Origin: Salvelinus alpinus
Lineage: Eukaryota > Chordata > Actinopteri > Salmoniformes > Salmonidae
NCBI RefSeq assembly: GCF_045679555.1
Contig: NC_092122.1
Location: 14,685,506 to 14,749,505 of the forward strand
DNA length: 64,000 bases
Direction of reading: 5' to 3'
Shown: piece by piece, positions 41,589 through 54,896 of the stretch
Layout: every line of letters begins with the position of its first letter
How positions within the stretch are numbered: the first letter of the stretch is position 1
Program-made: the position numbers and the translations under genes
Notes under the pieces: model-generated
Told to the model about the DNA's origin: nothing
Seen by the model: the letters and a program-made list of their open reading frames with translations, nothing else
The model's database searches: none

Positions 41589-41960
41589 ACATTACTGTTC
41601 AGAAGTTTGGGGTCACTTAGAAATGTCCTTGTTTTTGAAAGAAAAGCACATTTTGTCCATTAAAATCACATCAAATTGATCAGAAATACAGTGTAGACAT
41701 TGTTCATGTTGTAAATGACTGTTGTAGCTGGAAACGGCAGATTTTTAATGGAATATCTACATAGGCGTACAGAGGCCCATTATCAGCAACTATCACTCCT
41801 GTGTTCCAATGGCACGTTGTGTTAGCTAATCCAAGTTTATATTTTTTAAAAGCTAATTGATCATTAGAAAATCTGTTTGCAATTATGTTAGCACAGCTGA
41901 AAACTGTTGTTCTGATTAAAGGAGCAATTAAACTGACCTTTAGACTAGTTGGAGCATCAG
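41589..41960 (+). mobile_element. Tc1-family end fragment
   Basis: The segment TTACTGTTCAGAAGTTTGG through ACTAGTTGGAGCATCAGCAT matches the left arm of the element at 53846-55391. Only one end is present; the other arm and the transposase are missing. Confidence 0.8.
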
Positions 41961-42037
41961 CATTTGAACGGTTGTGTAGGTTGTCTCAGATCGCTTTCCT
42001 CTACTACCATCTGATCCTCTGGGACCATGGTGGTAGC

Positions 42038-42291
42038 TACCCACTGGGCACAGACGTCAGTTCAACGTCTAGTTTTGATTTACATTTGGTTGAGTTATCA
42101 ACTAATGTGAATTCATGAAATCAACAAAAAATGTCACCATGTCATTGGATTTAGGTAAAAAGTTGGGTGATAAAAAGGTGATATTCCCTTACGTTGATTA
42201 CTTTTTTCAAAATTCTATCAGTTTTCCAATTTTGGGGGTTGAAATGACGTGGAAGCAACGTTGATTCAACCAGTTTTTACCCCAGTGGGTA
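42038..42291. mobile_element. MITE with TACCCACTGGG inverted ends
   Basis: A 254-base element whose ends, TACCCACTGGG (42038-42048) and CCCAGTGGGTA (42281-42291), are perfect 11-base inverted repeats (9 bases if TA is the target duplication). The inner arms also pair loosely: GTCAGTTCAACGTC with its near complement in GCAACGTTGATTCAACC. There is no coding capacity. The family of the parent transposon is unknown to me. Confidence 0.75.
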
Positions 42292-43885
42292 GTATGTGAG
42301 AAGAGGCTAGCTGTGTGGCAGTCAGAAGCCTCTCTTCAGGAGGTTGTTATTGAATCCAGGTCCCCTGGGGTCCACACGGTGAGATGACATCACAGGGTCT
42401 CCGTTCAATAACGACATCTACCCAACCCTCTTTAAATCTGTTTGTTGTAACGCACGTATAAGTGATGGGTCACTTGGAATAAAAGTACAATGATTGACTA
42501 GCCATGAAATTAGGTAATATTATAATTTTATGCATTTTTGAAGAATCACAAATTCACTCCACAGGAATCTTAAGATCTTAAACCATAACCACCTCTTTTT
42601 AGAAAACGTAACTCAAGACCTGAAGATAGAATTGGCAAAGATACAATTATCTGATGTATTTGACAATAAAAAATATTTAAATGGCCTATTCTCCATTCCT
42701 ACACAGACTACATATTTCCAGTGTGGAGATGCACATTCCTCTGTGGTGTTCCTCTGAAAGGCGTAGGCCCAAAACAGTGATGATATACAAGCAGTCTGTC
42801 TGGGGCGTCAGTGTGTCCGAACTGAGAGCACAACAGGGGCACTCCAGACCGCTCCAATCCCTCCTATGTCTCATCCTCTCCCTGACCCTCATTACTTCTT
42901 CATGTGAGAACCGTGAAGAGATGACTAAAACACAAGCATTCCCCCCAAATGAACTCCTCACTCACTAAGAATGTCAACTGACCACGGTGCTACAAATCTC
43001 TTTAGCTCTGTCTCATAAAAACAACGTCTGAACCCAGAAAATTAACTCACACAGACAGAGGAGTGTTGTCTTTCATCGCTGGCACTGGCAGTATGTTGAT
43101 GCACTATTAAAGCGATGTATATTCATAGCTTAACGTTACCGGGTTTGTGTTTTGATAATTCGGTTGGAGCCAGGGAGGAGGTTCTTCCCAGTGTGTTGGA
43201 GCCAGGGCCTGTGATGACTGGGCACGCTGATTAGCGAGTTAGCGAGAGTGGCTACAGATGGACCCTAGCTCGCACTACGGTTTCAGCGCCCCCGCTGTTG
43301 TAAACTGTGGGTGGGCATGGGGATAAAACACAGCCCAGGTTAGGCATTGTTTATGCTAGGTGTCTGTGGTTCAACCTTCACCACAAGGGTGTGCAGCGCC
43401 CTTATGTCTCTGTTAGCAGTAAGATGCTAGAACCACCTACATTGAAGCTAATGTCCAAGTTACCATCAAAACTTTTGCTTATTCAGATTTTGCCCCTCTT
43501 AGAATAAGGTAAATATTCATATACAAAACAAGTTATTATGGCACAGGCTTGTTGCATGCTGTTGTCCCTCGTAACTCTGAGTTGTTGCGATCTTTGCCTA
43601 ATCCACCTCGACAGGGTAGTCTGCTGGAGGTCTCTGGATGGCCTCCCAGGCTGGAAGTGTGGTGTGTGTGTGTGTGTGTGGGGGGACCACCTGTCTCCCT
43701 GCCCCGAGCACTGAGGGTCAGCCTAGAGCCTGAGTGGTGGTCCTCCACCCCATCAATGCTAAACAGTGTGAAACAACAAATGAACTGCAGCACCACCCAT
43801 GCAAATGTAAGCTACAACAAGCGCTGGCTTTACAAACGACCTGCCACACACCCAGGATCCTGTTGTGTGGTCTCATATGAAAATA
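42292..43885. other. Gene-free stretch
   Basis: No exon supported. A (GT)n run lies near 43660-43680. Otherwise nothing recognisable. Confidence 0.35.
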
Positions 43886-44436
43886 CACTGAGTATACCAA
43901 GCATTAGGAACACCTTCCTAATACCCCCCCCCCCCCCCCATTTTGCCCTCACAACAGCCTCAACTTGTCGGGGCATGGACTCTACAATGTATCGAAAGCA
44001 TTCCACAGGGATGTTGGCCCATGTTGACTGCAATGCTTCCCACAGTTGTGTCAAGTTGGCTGGATGTCCTTTCGGTGGTGGACCATTCTTGATACAAATG
44101 GGAAACTGTTGAGTGTGAAAAACCCAGCAGCGTTACAGTTCTTGATACAAACAGGTGCGCCTGGCACCTACTACCATACCCCGTTCAAATATTTTGTCTT
44201 CACCCTCTGAATGGCACACATACACAATCCATGTCTTAATTGTCTCAAGGCTTAAAAATCCATCTTTAACCTGTCTCCTCCCCTTGATCTATATTTATTT
44301 ATTTAACTTCATCTACACTGATTGAAGGGGATTTAACAAGTGACATCAATAAGGGATCATATCTTTCACCTGGATTCACCTTGTCAGTCTATGTGATGGA
44401 AAGAGCAGGTGTTCTTAACGTTTTGTACACTCAATG
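43886..44436. mobile_element. Deleted Tc1-family element (MITE-like), copy B
   Basis: Ends CACTGAGTATACCAAGCATT and CGTTTTGTACACTCAATG, with TA on each side. It is the same family as 16848-17382 but inverted. A poly(C) run near 43926-43939 has expanded inside it. There is no transposase frame. Confidence 0.8.
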
Positions 44437-47260
44437 TATATCCCCTTTGTCAGGAGGATGGTCATTATCATTCAGATACCTGCCTCAATAAAGCCTCTGT
44501 GCATCTATGTTGCAGTCTATTATAGTAACTGTGATTTTAGATGAACACACCCCAGCAAAGTAAAGTAACATTTGTGATATTCATCATACTTTAAAGAAAG
44601 ATTCACATCTGAAGTTTGCAGGGGTCCTGTGACTAGGTGTCACATTCCTGACAATGCCGTTACAGATGCTAAGAAACACAGCCATTGGTTGCCACATACT
44701 GACAGGCGGTATCAGACCAATAGTGCAACCAAGCATCCCATGCCCCAAAAGTGGACCATAATAGTATTTCATTGGCATGTGGTCTCATGTTTTGGTGATG
44801 TGTGTTGTTGTATTTTGACATGATGTGATGCCAGATAAGCATCTTACCCGAGGTCCAACATGTAATGCCAGGGTGTTCAAGTGACACGGTCACCTCCCTG
44901 AGAAGTTCTTGAAAGTGCATACGTGCGTGTTTTGCTTGTGTGTGTGTGTATGAATTATGTGTCTGTCAGTGTGCTCTGTGAAAATTGTGAAATCCATTGA
45001 CAGGGGAGTGGAGAAGGGGGGGGTGGGGGGGGGGGTAGTAGGCAATGTTCTGATTCCAGAATCGTTGCTCTCCCCTTGCTACCGTTCCACACATAAATCA
45101 GCGGAGCCTGACTAAACCCACCGGTAACAGGAGCCGGGCCGGCGCTCCCCCGTGGATCCAGGGCCTGCACGTCAGCATTTCAGCACGCCCTGCAGTAAGG
45201 CCCCGCCGAAGCCCCACGGGCCCTGGAAACCAAACAGTGAGGTCAGCATTGGGCTCAGAGAGAGAGAACACAGAGAGAACACAGAGAGAGAGAACACAGA
45301 GATCCAGGGCCAGCAGGGCCACGGCCAGAGAGACTGAACCTGGGATTAAGTCATTAAGGACAGCCATCACCTTTAGCCACCGCTGGGGATCCTCTGTGAA
45401 GCTGCTGTAAAAAGATACTCTCTGTTCTCGTGTATTGATTTTATCTCTGCAGAGTACTGGCGGTGACTTTCTTCTGTTAGCTCAGCGGCAAGGAATATTC
45501 TTGGAGGAGTGCTGGGGTCTGAATCAGATTTTTAAAAGATTTCTGCTACATTGCTAAACAACATTAAAACACACTTAAGTATCTTCATGTGTGAATTTCC
45601 GTTCGATAGACGACTGCTTCGGTGGAAGAACAAAATAATAAAAGAGTTGTGAACGTGCTGAGAATGAGGCTTTTCCATTGTCTCTCCTCTGCACCCTGTA
45701 CTAGACCCAGTCCCAGTATTCACTATCATGGCAGTCCTATTATCACCTGTCCATATAATTCCTTGTCGTCCATTTTCCTACACACCCTCCTACACTTAAA
45801 TTATACACACATATGTAACACTATATCTAATAACATCCACCACAGTAACACTAGAGCTTTTACAGTATTAAAACAGGTGGGGGTGACATCCAGGATGAGT
45901 GGAATGCGGGTGTGATGGTGCAGTGTGTTTGTGTGTGTATGTGTGTGTGTCTCTAGGACAGCTAAGAGATGGGATAGCTGATCCATCCTATCCTCGTCTT
46001 GTTTGTTTTCAGACTTGTTTACAAGAGGTCCTTCCTGCAGCACGTGGAGAACCTGTATGTCAACAACAACACTCACCATCCAGGAGGACCTGTCTGCCAA
46101 CAACAACACTCACCATCAGGGAGGAATGCCTACCATGCCTGCTGCAGTTGGCCCTGGCTACAGCACAGCATACCTCCCACAGACACACACGCGGTCAGAC
46201 AGATGGACGGACGGACGGACAGACGGACACACCGCCAGCGCAGGCAAGCACACACATGCAAGCCTGCACACACACACACATACATACACACACTCCCCTC
46301 ACTCGCTCACTCGCCACGCCATCATCAATACCCAATTACCACGTCCTGTGTTTGGACAGTAAAGTTAGATCATGCAGGTTGGCTCCCTAGGCCCTTCCAG
46401 AGCAACCTGTTGAGCGTAATTCATGTGAGTGTCAAATGTGGGAATCCAGGGATACTCTTACTATTGGTGGACCACACATCTGGATGGGCTGGGCTTTAGC
46501 ACTTAGCCATTTATCACCATTATATGGATCAATTATAACTCAGATTACATTTATAGCCATCACAAGGTAGAGCAGACCAGCATACCAGACTTTTTAGACA
46601 GGGATTTAGAGGGATGAACATCTTAGTGCAGGGTCATTTATACTTATAGACGAGTTGGTGTGCACAAGCAGCGCAACTATAGGGCAAAACAGATGGGGTT
46701 GGCTTAGAATGTTGACAGCATGTAAACTGTATATTAAGTCTCCAATGTTTATTGAAAACATAAATACAAATGCACAATGAGTACTTGTCTCTCAAATACA
46801 TCATTACAGTTGTTGGTTATATGTATAGCTAACACATTTTTGCCATATTAGCATTGACATGAAATCAGTCAAAACACCTGAAAATAGCTGAGACTAGCCA
46901 CTTACAATTCCCCACGTGGCAGTTTTTTGTCATTGTTGCTAGCAGTCTGGCCATCTAGAATCATAACAACATGCTGACTTCTGCCCCATTGAGGCGTGTG
47001 CATTGTTTTTGTGACGTTGTCAGCTAACCCACCTATTGGGAACTGGTCACATGTCACAGAGAGACAAATAAATCTATAAATCATGGTAAAAGTGAATAAT
47101 TAACTTCCTCGTTTGATCTTCATGTCATGCTTCACACCATTTTATATTTTGGTAATGGAGGCTCAAAATCAGAATTTGGTCCAACTAAAAGATGTAATCT
47201 TCAAAGCCAGAATGCTTAGTTTGCCTTTGGGACACTGTAGAAGTTAGTCGACTCAAAATT
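44437..47260. other. Gene-poor stretch with simple repeats
   Basis: No exon supported. There are G-rich runs near 45015-45040, a GAGAGAACACA-type short tandem repeat near 45257-45300, a (GT)n run near 45920-45950, and GGAC and CA repeats near 46203-46290. Confidence 0.35.
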
Positions 47261-47545
47261 AATGGAGTACCCTGAGTGGTGTACCCTGAATGGAGTACCC
47301 TGAGTGGTGTACCCTGAATGGAGTACCCTGAGTGGTGTACCCTGAATGGAGTACCCTGAGTGGTGTACCCTGAATGGAGTACCCTGAGTGGTGTACCCTG
47401 AATGGAGTACCCTGAGTGGTGTACCCTGAATGGAGTACCCTGAGTGGTGTACCCTGAATGGAGTACCCTGAGTGAGGTACCCTGAATGGAGTACCCTGAG
47501 TGGTGTACCCTGAATGGAGTACCCTGAGTGAGGTACCCTGAGTGA
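47261..47545. repeat. 28-bp minisatellite, about 10 units
   Basis: Units of GGAGTACCCTGAGTGGTGTA plus CCCTGAAT, each made of two related 14-base halves (GAGTACCCTGAGTG and GTGTACCCTGAATG). Near the distal end two units carry GAGGTACCCTG. Minus-strand frames stay open through it by chance of composition; they are not genes. Confidence 0.95.
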
Positions 47546-50500
47546 AAATATAAAAAAAGGGTTTTCTGTTTCAAAGACTTCTAACACTGCTTTAGGAGAC
47601 ATGACTTTGTTCTTTACCAATAGTGGCTTTATGGCTATCATATTCTAGCATCCATTCAACTAAAGCCTCATTGCCCTAGTAGCTGTTGTTTTAATGACAT
47701 GGACCCGATATAACCAATTACACAAGACAGCGGTAGCCCTCTACTCAGTCTCTAACACTGACATTTGTCAATATCCTATTAGTTTCTCTTGGAGCCTGTG
47801 AGTTTATTCTACAAAGCCTGTTGTTGCTTTATATCCCATGCCTACATTAGGGCTGATTTTCATTGTAACCAAAACGGTATACTGGGTTACTGACTTCTAG
47901 AAAAACTAATATTGGGGGCCATTGTCTCGGTGGTTGCTATGGCGACCGTCACACGTTCTCTGGTGATTGGATTTATTTCGGTCTTATCGCTGGCTACATC
48001 ATCATTCCCCCCGGCAGAGTGATATTAATGATAGCAATGTCTCACCAGATCATTTACAGCCGTTTACATTGAAGCACACTGCGACAAAGCACCCAAGTCT
48101 CATTAAAGTGCTCTGCTGATGCCCTTTGTTTTAAAACTTTCTCAGTACTGTTCATGACATATATTAGTTTTATGTGTTTTACACATATCGTCTCAACTGT
48201 AAGAGAGGCCAGGGTGGGGGTAGGGGGTTAACGTTTTGCCCCTCTGTCTCGTCTGGGGGTCAAGGCCAGCACCCAATGACCCCCCTCTAAGTCCCCATGA
48301 GTGACCGTGTCTGGATACACACAAGCCACTGGCTAACACCCACAATCCATCACTCTGCTGAATGAGGACAGAATTAATCCCCAAGGAATGTGATTTGTCC
48401 ATACTAAATCAGTATTGTCTGTCAAGTGACAAGCTGTTGAGTCCTGTCCACACTGTCGAAGGAGACATAACCTGTGATGTGGATTGTCAAAAGACATGTA
48501 ACACATGTCCTCCTCTCGTCCTCCGTCCATAAGCCTGTTGTGTTCTGTTGCTTGTTATTGTTAGCCTCCATCTTCAGGGAACAACTCTATGAGCCAGTCC
48601 GTCAGTAACACACCGTTTGTGTGGGTCTGTGATGATCGGTCCGTGGCCAGGTTGCAACACTCTCATGATTCAGCCTCATAATGTAATGCTGTGATTGTGA
48701 GGTCATAGAGAGTTAGCTAGCAGCGTGTGGAGCCTGCGCCAGCCTCTCTCCCTCGCTAATTGATGCACTTCAGCCGCTGGGCTCTTTGAACTGAATCCCC
48801 CTTGTCCACCCGGCAGAATGCAGATGGCATCATTATTTCCCCCTCTGCTTTGAAACTCAAGCCCCCGATGATGACCCAGAGCTCTCGGCGCTGCCACGGT
48901 CGCCAGTGAGAAGACCCGTCTGTTTGCTTTGCATTAAGAAACAGTGTGCCCTGGCCCCGCGTCGCTGGCTGGGCCACTGTTGTCGCTTTCTAGTACACTT
49001 GACATGGGTCTGTGTTTGAGGGAGCCAGGCACCGTGGCTTAGGATTGTTGTTGGGAAGAGATGCTATCATCAGTGGCCACAGACGGGGCAGTAGCCCTGA
49101 GAGTCCCTGGGGGACGCTGCATCATAGCTGGGCTGGGTCAGGGAGGAGAGCCCATGTTTGTGTAGTGCTTTAGGCCCTTAATGATAGCAGAGATGACTGG
49201 CGGTACTCCAGCTCTGGCTCCAATCTCTCTTATGAGCTGAGCAGGGCAGCTGTTAGACCCTGATCCTGCCTATTCCCCTCCATTCAGAACCAGCATTAGG
49301 CTTTAAGACTAGTCCCCACACAACTGCAGCCTGGTATCTGTGCAGACAGTATCTGAGAGGACCGGTTCCCCTCCTGAGCCTCCTAGGGGGACAGACGGGC
49401 AGGGGTTTTATCTGGGGTGAAATACATCCAGGGCTTGAGGCCATTTAGAAGAGGAGAGAACGGACTTCTACAAACATGACCTGTCAATGTGAAGCGCTGC
49501 AACCAACGTGTCTCCGGTTTCTGTCTCCCCTGGCAACGTGAGGACAACGTATTTTAATGACAATATCTCATGGGACAGGTTTGTGATACCGTTGACGATG
49601 TATATGAATTATGAAACTAGGAAACTGTAAACGGTCAATGGATAAAGAGGATAGAAGGTGTATTTATAAATTATAGCATCTAAATGCTACCTAACACATC
49701 CTGGTTTACATACTGTATCCTCATTGTGAGATGGGGCCTCTTTCCCAAACATTAACGAGCCTAGTCACCAAGCCGATGTGGCTGATGACCTGGAGGTCAA
49801 AGGTTCATGACCCCAGGTGAGGCACTGTCATCGTGTCCATGACCAGGCTACTTAACCTCTCATTGGCTAAGTCAAATCCCAGGTGTGACCGTGTGAGACT
49901 GCTGGGTAATATACGGTGTGTCAGTCACGCTGGGTTCTGGCATCCTCTAAAACAGCCCAATGATTGTGTAGTCTGTCTGAGCCAGGAGGTCCGGTCAAGC
50001 AGGGAGACAGGGGTTGGCGAGGGATGAAGTCCCCAAAGTTCAGGCCTAATTTTCAGGCCTGTTTATGAGGCACCCCTCCGGATCTCTCCTTCTCACTAAC
50101 TGACACTCAGAGAACATACAGACTATGTGGAAACATCTTGTTAATGCCCTGACCAGCATGGACATAAAGAGAGAGGGAGTGGGGAGGGAGGGTAGGGCTA
50201 ATACAGAGAGAGAAAGGGAGAGAGACAGGGAAAGAGAAGGGAGAGCAAGAAAGAGCGGATTTGACCAATGCAGATAAAGAGAGAGAGTAGATTGGACCAA
50301 CGCCGAGTGTAAACGTCCCACCTCAGTCATTAGTTGAGCTCTCAGTAGATTTCTCGTAAATTTCCACATTAGCTGGAATGTGCCAACAGGCCCAGCTCTG
50401 GGTATTGTCATGTGTATTTATATCCTCCTGTAAGTCAATCTCCTCCATGTCTTTGGTGAGGTCTAATACTGGGCTTATTGACCATGTTGCATAAGGAGGA

Positions 50501-52186
50501 AGAGGACAGCAGCACGAGGTTACTGTTAACAGCTCAACAAATACACTAGAATATTCCAGTAACGTGACCTGGTGAAAGGGAAGCATGCCTTGACGGTTGA
50601 AAGTTTCAAATCACGTTGTAGAAAGTGTGAAAATGTGAGTGCGTGCGTCCCTTAAGTAACAGTCATGTTTTCCTGTTATATGATATTCTCTCTCAGTACT
50701 CTGGGCATGTAGTGGGGGCTTTCCTGACATGTCGAGGAAGAGGCCTGTCGATGTACCTGGTCAATTATTAACCTCTGAAGAAGATGGAGTCTCTGAATGC
50801 CATGCGAGGTGAGCATTTCCCTGTACACAACACACCGTACTGTAGGTTAAAGTTTATCATAGTTCAGAGAGGGGCCCTGAAGCCAAGTAAATCACACCTC
50901 CAAACACTGACAGACCAGGAGTAAGGTGACGTTGCCCATAGACACTGATCTTGGGTCAGTTTTGCATTTACCCCACTATGGGTTAAGGTTAGGATTGGGG
51001 GTGGTGTAGTTGATCCTAGATCTGTACCTAGAGGAAACTTCACTCCGGAGCGACTGACCTACAGTCAACTCTGAACTCATTACATTATCTCTGTTACGTC
51101 GAGTGATGCAACACCATGCTCAGTTACAGGGCAGTTATTGGATTTTTACTCCAGAAACAGTCAGTTGACTGATTGAGGTTGAACTACAGGAGCAAAACCA
51201 CCTAAAATGTCACAATGTCATCAGTTCAAAAACACAGCTTTGTAACCTTTTCACATTGTTTTCCTGAAGATTTGTTGACTAGATTGCCCCTGTTGCTTCT
51301 CTGGGTCTTCCCGCAGTCCCTCTCGACTTCTCTCTGTATCCGTCCCCCTTCACCAGGAAAGCTAGACCCGCCCTGCGCTTTGGGTTTCTTGGCAGGGTAT
51401 CCCGTGATTCTCCCTGACAGCTGAAACGTCACCCCCTTGACACTGGCGGCGATTTATGGGCATTTGCAGGATACACAGTAGCCCTGGGGAGAGCAGGACA
51501 CCGGGGTGACACCACAGTGCCAGGCCTGAGAGGATCAAGTCCCCATCTACACCATCAACATCAGCTAGCAGAGAACTCTGTCTGACACCATTTGGTCTCC
51601 GATAGACAATGAGAGGAGACTATGGAGAGAACACAGACCTTTATGGAGGCTAGTGAAGTATCTCCAACCCTGTGTCCTCCTGTCCTCTACAGCCACCAAG
51701 CCACATCTGTTCCGTCCTGAGGAACAGACAGACAGGAGGCCACTGGACATGTAAATGACTGTTTCACAACTAACTGAACCTTCATTATAGCACTGAAACG
51801 GGTCTGTGTCCCATTATCCGCACTTGCATACTACAGTGTGTGAACCAATATCTTAGATATATCACATATCTATCTTAAGATGAATGTAAGTCGTTCTGGA
51901 TAAGAACATTTGCTAAATGACTAAAATGTCAATGTGAAGTCATCTACAGGGTCTGAACACTGTTTTTATTCACCCAATTATCTGGAACCAGCTTAGCAAG
52001 AGATCTTTGTTTATTGTCTTTGTATGTACATTGATAAAGGATACTAGAGTCTCTTGGCTCAACTAACATCATGTTGATTGAAACTCCTACTTGTGTTTTA
52101 GATGCGGGAATTGTGATTTGTTTTTGTTTTTCTAGAATGGAAATGTCACACAGTTTCACTCAACCAAGAAAGTTTTAACTTGTATT
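47546..52186. other. Gene-poor stretch with possible conserved regulatory DNA
   Basis: No exon supported. A palindromic X-box-like site lies at 47932-47947. The block at about 48720-48910 has balanced composition and no repeat character, and could be conserved non-coding DNA, which only a cross-species alignment would show. GA-rich runs occur near 50165-50290. A SINE tail piece lies near 51885-51930. Confidence 0.3.
47932..47947 (+). promoter_or_regulatory. RFX-type X-box-like site
   Basis: GGTTGCTATGGCGACC is a near-perfect inverted pair of half-sites of the kind bound by RFX factors (model GTTGCCATGGCAAC). Such sites drive ciliary and MHC II genes. No gene start is seen nearby, so its function is open. 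Confidence 0.35.
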
Positions 52187-52622
52187 AAGGCCTCCCAAGT
52201 GGCGCAGTGGTCTAAGACAACGCGTCACTACAGACCTGGGTCCTATCCCAGGCTATATTGCATCCGGCCGCAGCCGGGAGACCCATGAGGCGGCGCACAA
52301 TTGGTCCGGCGTCGTCCGGGTTAGGGGAAGGTTTGGCCGCCCAGGATGTCCTTGTCCTTGACCCATCGTGCTCTAGCGACTCCTTGTGGCAGGCCGGGCG
52401 CAGGCACGCTGACTTTGGTCGCCAGCTGTATTGCGTTTCCTCCGACACATTGGTGCTTCTGGGTTCGGGGTTAAGCGAGCAGTGTGTCAAGAAACAGTGC
52501 GGTTTGGCAGTGTCGTGTTTCGGAGGATGCATGGCTCTCGACCTTCGCCTCTCCTGAGTCCGTAGGGGAGTGGCAACGATGAGACAAGACTAACTACCAA
52601 TTGAGGAGAAAAAAGGGGTAAA
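52187..52622 (+). mobile_element. Long tRNA-derived salmonid SINE
   Basis: Starts CCTCCCAAGTGGCGCAGTGG with a tRNA-like head, continues with GGCGGCGCACAATTGGTCCG and GTTTCCTCCGACACATTGG, and ends in GGAGAAAAAAGGGGTAAAAG. About 435 bases long, near full length. Its length and tail set it apart from the HpaI type. Confidence 0.85.
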
Positions 52623-53845
52623 AGTACAATCATGATTTCTATGGTAATTAACAGTCAAATTAATGATGTGAAATTATGTGGAATCAGCAAATTTGCCCCA
52701 GCTGAAAAGTACGTTCCCCTTTTACAAAATGGGGTTTTCAAATTGGTATTATTGTGTGCAGTCTATCTCTGCAGAGAAACTGCCCTCAACTCCAAGACAG
52801 GAACCAACATGATCTGGTGATCTGTCACCAAGAAACCAATCAAATCTATATTGGCTTCCACATGTGACTGCTCCGCCAGACCCTTGTAAACAAGACGGAA
52901 TGGGCATACATGTCATGAAATGCTCACCATATACTGTATACCCAGTGATCGAGACGACAGCGCTTCCTCTACTACTTACTGTTGAAATGTATCACGTCTT
53001 CATTTACATAATTAACTTTCACATCTTCACTACCTCTGAAATTGAGTTAATTTCATCCACACAATCCATTCTCCTCCTATAAACATACTTATCATCTATT
53101 GTGAAGTGGATCTGCAGCTTCTCCTTGACCATGGCCTTCAGCTCAGACTCCCTGGGGTTGTGTGAAAGAAGGCCTGACCTGACTGCAGTAGAATAGTCCC
53201 ATTGAACAGGCCAGAACCAACCGGCCTATTGTCCTGGATGGGCAGCTGCTGATCCCAGGAGGATGTTGGAATGATCAACGATCCCCGAAACCCCAGCAGG
53301 ATTAGGAGCGCTCCCTAAAGTGTCAGTTACTGGGAGGGATGAGTACATTTACAGGCTGGAACAGAGCTGTAGAACAATAGAATAGTGTAGTGGATGAGGC
53401 ATGGATTGATGGTTGGTCTATAACAGGGTTAACTTTCATTCCTCTAAGGTTATCCGAATGCTAAGGTAAAGGTCACGGATACAATATGTAGAAGAAATTG
53501 TGTATTTGATGGGCAATATTTCAATAGAAATTGAAATCAACTTTAATTTGGGTCATTTATGTCAGGGATATCTTATCCAAATGGGTTTAGAAGAGATGAC
53601 TTGACATGGGCCAGAGAGATGTCTCACTGACTGACAGGGATTCCAGAGCCCTGACTTGAAAGGAGTACCTAGTTCTCAGGCTTCCACAACAAGGTAACTG
53701 GAGCCGAGGCACAGAGTGTGACATCCATGGGACATCCATAAGGTTTAACCAAGTGTGGTTGCACAACAGTATAGTACACACTGATCTGGAATGTACTCAA
53801 TGCACTGCTTATCATACAGTATGATATTACACACACACACACATA
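52623..53845. other. Gene-free stretch
   Basis: No exon or recognised repeat supported, apart from a (CA)n run at about 53830-53842 just before the next transposon. Confidence 0.35.
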
Positions 53846-54198
53846 CACTACCGATCAAAAGTTTGGGGTCACTTAGAAATGTCCTTGTTTTTGAAAGAAA
53901 AGCACATTTTTTCCCCCATTAACATAACATCAAATTGATCAGAAATACAGTGTAGACATTGTTAATGTGGTAAATGACTATTGTAGCTGGAAACGGCAGA
54001 TTTTCTATGGAATATCTACATAGGCGTACAGAGGCCCATCACTCCTGTGATCCAATGGCACATTGTGTTAGCTAATCCAAGTTTATAATTTTGAAAGACT
54101 AATTGATAATTAGAAAACCCTTTTGTAATTATGTTAGCACAGCTGAAAACTGTTGTTCTGATTAAAGAAGCAATAAAACTGGCCTTCTTTAAACTTCA

Positions 54199-54602
54199 AC
54201 TTTTGATTTTCCCATGATGTCAAGCAAAGATGCACTGAGTTTGAAGGTAGGCCTTGAAATATATCCACAGGTACACCTCCAATTGACTCAAATGATGTCA
54301 ATTAGCCTATCAGAAGCTCCTAAAGCCATGACATCATTTTCTGGAATTTTCCAAGCTGTTTAGAGGCACAGTCAAATTAGTGTATGTAAACTTCTGACCC
54401 CCTGGAATTGTGATACAGTGAATTATAACTGAAATAATCTGTCTGTAAACAATTGTTGGAAAAATTACTTGTGTCATGCACAAAGTATATGTCCTAACCG
54501 ACTTGCCAAAACTATAGTTTGTTAACAAGAAATGTGTGGAGTGGTTGAAAATGAGTTTTAGTGACTCCAACCTAAGTGTATATTAACTTCCGACTTCAAC
54601 TG
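54199..54602 (-). mobile_element. Sleeping Beauty-type end fragment
   Basis: The minus strand begins CAGTTGAAGTCGGAAGTT next to TA (54603-54604) and keeps both direct repeats. It is cut off a few codons after the transposase start (MGKSK). It is the same family as 1-527, and only this arm is present. Confidence 0.88.
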
Positions 54603-54604
54603 TA

Positions 54605-54896
54605 CTGTATTCTATACCATCTACTGCACCTTGTCTATGCCGCTCAGCCATCGCTCATCCATATACTTACATGTACATATTCTCATTCCCCCTTTAGATT
54701 TGTGTGTATTAGGTAGTTGTTGGGGAATTGTTAGATTACTTGTTGGATTTGTGTGTATTAGGTAGTTGTTGGGAATTGTTAGATTACTTGTTAGATATTA
54801 CTGTACTGTTGGAACTAGAAGCACAAGCATTTCGCTACACTCAAATTAACATTTGCTAACCATGTGTATGTGACCAATAAAATTTGATTTGATTTG
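54605..54896 (+). mobile_element. LINE-like 3' end with ATTTGATTTG tail
   Basis: Ends AATAAAATTTGATTTGATTTG, preceded by AGAAGCACAAGCATTTCGCT. It is the same family as 9669-10191 but on the opposite strand. A 40-odd-base stretch (TTTGTGTGTATTAGGTAGTT) is duplicated inside. It is 5'-truncated, with no coding region. Confidence 0.75.

Noticed and set aside
45899-46499. Overlapping frames of 119-166 codons
   Set aside because: They come from CA/GGAC simple repeats and overlap each other in different frames, with no known domain.
47185-47641. Minus-strand frames reading HSGYSIQGTPLRV repeats
   Set aside because: They are produced by the 28-base minisatellite; two overlapping frames are open at once, which argues against coding.
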